11,361 nt of DNA from positions 1 through 11,361 of the forward strand of contig JBKECM010000018.1 of NCBI GenBank assembly GCA_047974615.1, given 5' to 3'. The position numbers and the translations under genes are program-made. The notes below the pieces were generated by a model. That model saw only the letters and a list, made by a program, of their open reading frames with translations. It made no database searches and was not told the DNA's origin. This document shows positions 7,662 to 11,361 of the stretch, in pieces (within the stretch, counting starts at the first letter, position 1; the number at the start of each line of letters is the position of its first letter). The DNA comes from JBKEBX01 sp047974615. GTDB lineage: Bacteria; Bacillota; Clostridia; Lachnospirales; CAMZNU01.

Positions 7662-7860
7662 CGCAAAATATTTAGTTTTAAATAAAATATTTTTTAATGT
7701 TTTATTAGTATATTATTTATTTTTCACTTATATTATTACACCTATAATAATTACAAATTAAATTAAATGAAGACTTGTATAACAAAGCCAATACTACCAC
7801 TTTCAATTAACTAAAAGATACAATATGGTAACGTTGCAAAATTCAATAATTGACGCATAA

Positions 7861-7911
7861 ACTAAGACAATATACTGCCAAGTCTATATTATCTCAGTAT
7901 TTTGTTTTAGT
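7861..7911. repeat. 17-bp imperfect inverted repeat in intergenic DNA, unknown role
   Basis: The arms 7861-7877 (beginning ACTAAGAC, ending TACTG) and 7895-7911 (beginning CAGTA, ending TTTAGT) match at 15 of 17 positions when one is reversed and complemented, around a 17-base loop. On the plus strand a T-rich tract (about 7917-7933) starts several bases past the stem, which is too distant for a standard terminator, and no plus-strand gene lies upstream. It could be a remnant of a small mobile repeat, a protein-binding site or part of a small RNA. Confidence 0.5.
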
Positions 7912-7973
7912 GACCTTGTTTTTTCTTTTTACTTTTCAGTAACTTAAGTTTACCTTATAATAATTTTTTTAGT

Positions 7974-8010
7974 ATATAAAAAAGGTGCAAAGCAGACGCT
8001 CTACACCTTT
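7974..8010 (-). terminator. intrinsic terminator of the chemoreceptor gene
   Basis: On the minus strand, 8010-7998 pairs along its whole length with 7993-7981. The pairs are AAAGGTG with CACCTTT, then TAGAGC with GCTTTG (including G-T pairs), around a 4-base loop, and a run of six T's follows. This 13-pair stem with a T-tract lies 13 bases past the stop codon. Confidence 0.92.
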
Positions 8011-8023
8011 ATGTAAATTAATA

Positions 8024-10291
8024 TTAATTACGTTTTAACTTAAATTTACTTGCCATTTCAAGTAATAAGTCAGATTGTTGTGAAAGTTCCATAGCAGCTG
8101 TAGCACCTTCTTCAGATGTAGCAGTGTTAGTAGAAGCTATATTAGCAATTTCTTCAATAGACTTGTTAATATTACTTATACCACGTTCTTGTACTCCAAA
8201 CACAACGTGAATATCGTCAACAAGGTCAGAAACCTTACCAACTTCTTTAGAAACTTCTGTTAAGACACGAGCAGTTTCATGGGCTCTCTTACTACCTTCA
8301 ACTGTTTTAAGAACAGAGTTTTGGATAAGTTCAGTTGTTTCTTTTGCTGCGTTTTGAGAACGTAAAGCAAGTGATCCAACTTCATCTGCAACAACGGCAA
8401 ATCCTTTACCATGTTGTCCTGCATGAGCAGCTTCAACTGCAGCATTAATAGCAAGCAAGTTAGTTTGTAATGCAATATCGTCAATAACTTTAATGATTTT
8501 AGAAATATTTTCAGAAGCCTTACTGATTTCTTCCATAGCTTTAAGAGTTTCTTGCATCTCTTTGTTAGAATGTTCAAGATTTTCTTTAGCATTAAATGAA
8601 ATATTTTTAACTTCTTCAGACTTTTCAACTGCATCTTTAGAGTTTTGTAACATTTGATTTACTTCATTTACAACAGTTTCAAGAGAATCAGATTGTCTAA
8701 ACGCACCTTCAGAAACTGTAGTAGAAATTTGAGAAATTTGGCTAGAACAAATTTGAACTTGACCAGAAGACTCTTTCATTTCGTTAATTACACGGTTAAG
8801 TTTAGTAGAAATAAGTTCTAAAGACTCTTTTACTTCTTTGAAATCACCAATAAATTCTTTATCAATGTCAACATCAAAGTTTTGGTTAGCCATTTCAACT
8901 AAAACACCCTTAATAACTTTAATATAATCTGAAATACCAGCAATAGTAGTATTTGTATTATTTTTAATTTCAGCAAAACGACCTTTAAAGTCACCTTGTA
9001 CGCGTACAGAGAAGTCACCCTCACTCATACCTTGTAAAGCAACACTAATTTCTTCAATAGGATTATCTACAGCTCTAATAAGTGAATTTAAACCTTCAGA
9101 AATTTCTTTCCAATCGCCTCTTGATTCGCTTGTATCAATAGTTACAGTTAAATTACCGTCTTTAACATTATTTATTATAGATACTATATCTTTTGTAATA
9201 GAATTTAAACTATTTCTTAAAGATTCTATAGATGTAGTAATTGCCAGCTTATCACCAGGTAATTGTGGAACAGTTTTATCAAATTCACCTGCACAGTAAT
9301 CGTCTAAACAGTTAATGATTTGATCAAATTCAGTTTCATTACCTTGTAACATTTCATTTACAGTAGCAGCAAGCTTATTAAATGAACCATTATAATTTTC
9401 TTCTTTGATTTTAGCATCAAGTTCACCTTGAACTTGTTTACCAGCAACTTCTGTTACTTCTTCTACAAAGTCATTAACAGTTCTTGAAACTTCATTCATA
9501 GAATTAATAAGTTGACCGATTTCATTAGTTAAATTAGTATTTTCGCCATCTTCAAACTGACCGTTAGAAATCTTACGCGCCTTATCAACTATTTCTTTAA
9601 TAGGTTCAGAAATACTTCTAGTTAAAACAACAATAACAACAAATGATAAAATAAGTGATATTACAGAAAGTACAACAGAGAGTATTAAACCAACATATGA
9701 AATTCTTTGAGAGTCATCAACCGTAGTTTTTGTGCTTTCAGTTAAAGTAGTTGTCAAACTTTCCATAATCTCAGAAAATTCTGCACCTTGAGTACCTAAA
9801 GTTGCATCACTAAGTTCTGATGCCTCATCAAATTTACCAGCTGCAACAAGCTTATAAACTTCTGCCGTATTAGGTATATATTCAAGTTCAATAATATCAT
9901 ATAACCTTTGTACAGCAGTTATAGCAGCATTTGTTTCAGTTGTTGTACCACTACTGTTTTCTTTAAGTTCTGTAAGCAAAGATGTAATATATCCCTCTGC
10001 TTCTTGACCGTATACTAGAGCTGTATTGTAAGAAGCTTCAATATCGTCTATATCTCTATATAGAAAATTTCTTACTTCCATACGCATTTTCAAAAAATTT
10101 GTTTCAACATGTATAAGATTTGAATAATATTTTACAACGTTTTGTTCTAAAACATTCATTGTCTTAACAGCGTCTAAACTACTTGTAATTGAAATAACTG
10201 AAATTACTAGCATAAATGCTATAATTAACCCAAAAGCCAACTTAATAGCTCCGCTTATGCTCATATTACTGAGCTTATTTGCTTTTTTCAT
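8024..10291 (-). CDS. methyl-accepting chemotaxis protein with repeated HAMP-like modules
   Basis: Transmembrane chemoreceptor of 755 residues. Membrane helix 1 is at about 15-36 and helix 2 at about 199-224; the external region between them (37-198) is helical and fits a four-helix-bundle sensor. A HAMP domain follows (about 225-280). At least five further HAMP-like units can be seen by their recurring G-x-[FL] motif: near 288-290 (GEL), 335-337 (GEF), 379-381 (GNL), 425-427 (GDF) and 470-472 (QNF). Each is followed by a short acidic strand and a helix. The signalling bundle covers about 505-750, with the hairpin tip at about 604-646 (LQTNLLAINAAVEAA, then GKGFAVVADEV). The tip carries His623, Gln626 and Gly639 where most receptors have Arg, Glu and Arg. 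It would report to CheA/CheW; the ligand is unknown. No C-terminal CheR-tethering pentapeptide is present. The ribosome binding site AAGGAG (complement of 10299-10304) is 7 bases before the ATG. The gene is monocistronic. Confidence 0.95.
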   Translation of the reverse strand: MKKANKLSNMSISGAIKLAFGLIIAFMLVISVISITSSLDAVKTMNVLEQNVVKYYSNLIHVETNFLKMRMEVRNFLYRDIDDIEASYNTALVYGQEAEGYITSLLTELKENSSGTTTETNAAITAVQRLYDIIELEYIPNTAEVYKLVAAGKFDEASELSDATLGTQGAEFSEIMESLTTTLTESTKTTVDDSQRISYVGLILSVVLSVISLILSFVVIVVLTRSISEPIKEIVDKARKISNGQFEDGENTNLTNEIGQLINSMNEVSRTVNDFVEEVTEVAGKQVQGELDAKIKEENYNGSFNKLAATVNEMLQGNETEFDQIINCLDDYCAGEFDKTVPQLPGDKLAITTSIESLRNSLNSITKDIVSIINNVKDGNLTVTIDTSESRGDWKEISEGLNSLIRAVDNPIEEISVALQGMSEGDFSVRVQGDFKGRFAEIKNNTNTTIAGISDYIKVIKGVLVEMANQNFDVDIDKEFIGDFKEVKESLELISTKLNRVINEMKESSGQVQICSSQISQISTTVSEGAFRQSDSLETVVNEVNQMLQNSKDAVEKSEEVKNISFNAKENLEHSNKEMQETLKAMEEISKASENISKIIKVIDDIALQTNLLAINAAVEAAHAGQHGKGFAVVADEVGSLALRSQNAAKETTELIQNSVLKTVEGSKRAHETARVLTEVSKEVGKVSDLVDDIHVVFGVQERGISNINKSIEEIANIASTNTATSEEGATAAMELSQQSDLLLEMASKFKLKRN

Positions 10292-10340
10292 CTTCCCACT
10301 CCTTAAAATATGTGTAAAATTATATATTTATATCATATAA

Positions 10341-10369
10341 ATTATATTAAATTTCAAATTAAAAGTCAA
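10341..10369 (-). promoter_or_regulatory. sigma-A promoter of the chemoreceptor gene
   Basis: On the minus strand, TTGACT (complement of 10364-10369), a 17-base spacer and a perfect TATAAT (complement of 10341-10346) lie upstream of the chemoreceptor. The expected start is near 10334, giving a leader of about 43 bases. It is a housekeeping-type promoter rather than a sigma-28 motility promoter. Confidence 0.85.
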
Positions 10370-10523
10370 CTAAAAAATAGAAATTTTATACATTTATTTT
10401 TAAAAAAATTATTATATGTATATTAAACTACAATTTTAAAATAAAAACATGAGAATAAATCTAATTTTATTAATTTTTCATAGTAAGATTTGTCATATTA
10501 GAGCAAGTATTTTGAAAAAAGTA

Positions 10524-10552
10524 TTGCATTATCATATGTCATATGGTATAAT
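10524..10552 (+). promoter_or_regulatory. sigma-A promoter of the rplU–prp–rpmA operon
   Basis: TTGCAT (10524-10529), a 17-base spacer and a perfect TATAAT (10547-10552) predict transcription from about 10559, exactly where the L21-leader-like sequence begins. Confidence 0.85.
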
Positions 10553-10558
10553 ATTTTT

Positions 10559-10631
10559 GTTATGCCGCACAACTAGGATTTAAGTGAATTATTCCTCCAA
10601 AGTTGGCGAGTTTTATTTAGGAGGTGTACAA
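10559..10631 (+). ncRNA. L21 leader-like 5' untranslated RNA (possible autoregulatory element)
   Basis: The leader from the predicted start to the rplU ATG is structured. CGC-A-CAACT (10566-10574) pairs with AGTTG-GCG (10601-10608) as an eight-pair stem with one bulged A. The enclosed loop contains CCTCC (10594-10598), which is complementary to GGAGG (10620-10624) in the rplU ribosome binding site. AGGA (10575-10578) could instead pair with TCCT (10593-10596) inside the loop. The two choices would leave the ribosome binding site free or masked. Position and layout fit the known Firmicutes L21 leader family, thought to bind L21 for feedback control. The family match is from memory of its layout; the pairings are read directly. 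Confidence 0.7.
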
Positions 10632-10940
10632 ATGTACGCAATTATCGAAACTGGTGGAAAGCAGTTTAAAGTTCAAGAAGGTGACGAAATCAGAGTAGAA
10701 AAACTTGGCGTTGACGCTGGTTCAACTTTTACTTTTGATAAAGTTATAGCTGTTAATAATGGTGAAATCAAAGTTGGTACTCCATATGTTAGTGGTGCAA
10801 AAGTTACTGCAACTGTTTTAGGCGATGGTAAATGTGAGAAAGTTATTATATATAAATATAAGTCTAAAAAAGCTTCTCATAAGAAAAATGGTCATAGACA
10901 ACCATTTACATCTGTTAAAATCGAAAAAATTAGTTTATAA
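10632..10940 (+). CDS. rplU: 50S ribosomal protein L21
   Basis: Ribosomal protein L21, 102 residues, the usual bacterial length. It opens with YAIIETGGKQFKVQEGD and ends with the basic KYKSKKASHKK and GHRQPFTSVKI segments that are diagnostic of the family and bind 23S rRNA. A longer frame from GTG 10584 exists but runs through the structured leader. The perfect AGGAGGTG site (10619-10626), 5 bases before ATG 10632, fixes the start. It is the first gene of the conserved rplU–prp–rpmA operon and is probably controlled by the leader RNA just upstream. Confidence 0.97.
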   Translation: MYAIIETGGKQFKVQEGDEIRVEKLGVDAGSTFTFDKVIAVNNGEIKVGTPYVSGAKVTATVLGDGKCEKVIIYKYKSKKASHKKNGHRQPFTSVKIEKISL

Positions 10941-10954
10941 TTCAAATCAAAATT

Positions 10955-11275
10955 ATGATTTTGGCTGAAATTTATAAACGCAATGGCAAAATCTATTCTT
11001 TTACTGTGCAAAATCATGGTGAAAGTTTCGTATGTGCTGCAGTTTCAATGTTAGTTATTAATACAATTAACACCATTGATAAATTTTTGGACATAGACTT
11101 TGTAGTTGATATAGATGAAAAGAATGCAGTAATACATTTTGAAAGCCAAGATACCTTTAAAGGTATAAAAAACCCAGAACTTGATATTTTATTAAATGCT
11201 TTAGTTCTTGGTTTGGAAGATACAAAAAAACAATATAGTGATGAAATATCCCTTAAAATAGAGGAGGTGCAATAA
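10955..11275 (+). CDS. prp: ribosomal-processing cysteine protease Prp
   Basis: Small cysteine protease, 106 residues, that in Firmicutes removes the N-terminal extension of ribosomal protein L27. The position between rplU and rpmA, the length, and the VCAAVSML block with the predicted catalytic cysteine (Cys27) identify it. In the Staphylococcus aureus enzyme the catalytic His22 and Cys34 are 12 residues apart. Here the only nearby upstream histidine is His21, six residues before Cys27, so the loop joining them seems shortened. The start at ATG 10955 gives the usual short N-terminal strand (MILAEIYKRNGKIYSF). It lies 14 bases past the rplU stop and has no visible ribosome binding site, so it may depend on coupling to rplU translation. 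Its stop TAA overlaps the rpmA ATG by one base, so protease and substrate are made together. Confidence 0.9.
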   Translation: MILAEIYKRNGKIYSFTVQNHGESFVCAAVSMLVINTINTIDKFLDIDFVVDIDEKNAVIHFESQDTFKGIKNPELDILLNALVLGLEDTKKQYSDEISLKIEEVQ

Positions 11276-11361
11276 TGCTTAATTTAAACTTACAATTTTT
11301 TGCTCATAAAAAAGGTGTTGGTTCTTCTAAAAACGGTCGTGATTCTGAGTCTAAAAGACTT
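11275..11361 (+). CDS. rpmA: 50S ribosomal protein L27, N-terminal part (cut by window end)
   Basis: The first 29 codons of L27 are present, beginning MLNLNLQFFAHKKGVG and continuing SSKNGRDSESKRL. LNLQFF followed by A-x-KKG is the recognition site of Prp. Cleavage is expected between Phe9 and Ala10, exposing the mature end that reaches the peptidyl-transferase centre. The GRDSESKRL block is diagnostic of L27. A strong AGGAGGTG site (11262-11269) inside the end of prp lies 5 bases before the ATG. The gene continues beyond the right edge, so nothing can be said about its C-terminus. Confidence 0.97.
   Translation, partial: MLNLNLQFFAHKKGVGSSKNGRDSESKRL

Larger units (their letters stand above)
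7590..8023. other. 434-base gene-free region between ABC operon and chemoreceptor
   Basis: This is the longest stretch without a gene. The right-to-left ABC operon promoter and operator occupy 7608-7661, and the chemoreceptor terminator occupies 7974-8010. The middle part is extremely AT-rich, has no reading frame over about 15 codons with a credible ribosome binding site, and contains a long imperfect inverted repeat (7861-7911, listed separately). A shorter 7-base inverted repeat also occurs (7803-7809 with 7847-7853). Confidence 0.7.

Noticed and set aside
7378..7761. 127-codon plus-strand open frame antisense to the ATPase start and promoter
   Set aside because: It runs through the operator, promoter and AT-rich intergenic DNA. 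The translated tail is a low-complexity Phe/Ile/Tyr product of AT-rich sequence.
8260..8634. 124-codon open frame on the minus strand inside the chemoreceptor
   Set aside because: It is a shadow of the heptad-repeat coiled coil of the real gene in another frame. It has low-complexity Leu/Lys content and no ribosome binding site.
10584..10631. N-terminal extension of L21 from GTG 10584
   Set aside because: The extension lies inside the structured leader. The conserved L21 N-terminus and the perfect ribosome binding site both place the start at 10632.

Overview
The window is about 11.4 kb of very AT-rich DNA from a low-GC, Gram-positive (Firmicutes) bacterium, most likely a motile member of the Clostridia. 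The evidence is the rplU–prp–rpmA ribosomal cluster, with the L27 N-terminal extension and its dedicated protease that are typical of Firmicutes, plus strong AGGAGG-type ribosome binding sites, sigma-A promoters with 17-base spacers, and a chemoreceptor. I cannot place the genus from sequence alone; a Lachnospiraceae-like host is a guess.

Layout: (1) positions 1-182 hold a short, relatively GC-rich, hairpin-forming fragment at the left edge and then a candidate promoter with sigma-28 character. (2) A plus-strand GT-B glycosyltransferase (195-1751) converges on a minus-strand YitT-family membrane protein (1924-2778), with a perfect hairpin between them. (3) A 33-codon plus-strand gene with a strong ribosome binding site (2943-3044) diverges from yitT and ends at a hairpin that it shares with the next operon. 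(4) A tightly packed minus-strand operon encodes an ABC ATPase, a MacB/FtsX-type permease and an HlyD/MacA-like adaptor (7589 down to 3117). It has a consensus promoter overlapped by a perfect inverted repeat that looks like a repressor operator. (5) A 434-base gene-free stretch (7590-8023) carries that promoter, an unexplained long imperfect inverted repeat, and the terminator of the next gene. (6) A minus-strand methyl-accepting chemotaxis protein with a series of HAMP-like modules (8024-10291) has its own consensus promoter and a strong terminator. (7) On the plus strand a consensus promoter drives an L21-leader-like RNA, rplU (L21), prp (the protease that trims L27) and the start of rpmA (L27), which runs off the right edge.

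How the genes fit together: the three ABC genes form one transporter, with start/stop overlaps or near-contacts suggesting coupled translation. rplU–prp–rpmA forms one ribosome-biogenesis unit in which Prp removes the first nine residues of L27; the cleavage motif is visible in the rpmA fragment. The chemoreceptor and possibly the glycosyltransferase point to motility. The window has no transposase, phage, CRISPR, tRNA or rRNA gene. The points most worth a second look are the shortened active-site loop of Prp, the operator-like repeat of the ABC operon with no regulator gene nearby, the orphan 33-residue protein, the inverted repeat at 7861-7911, and the possible pseudoknot that could mask the rplU ribosome binding site.
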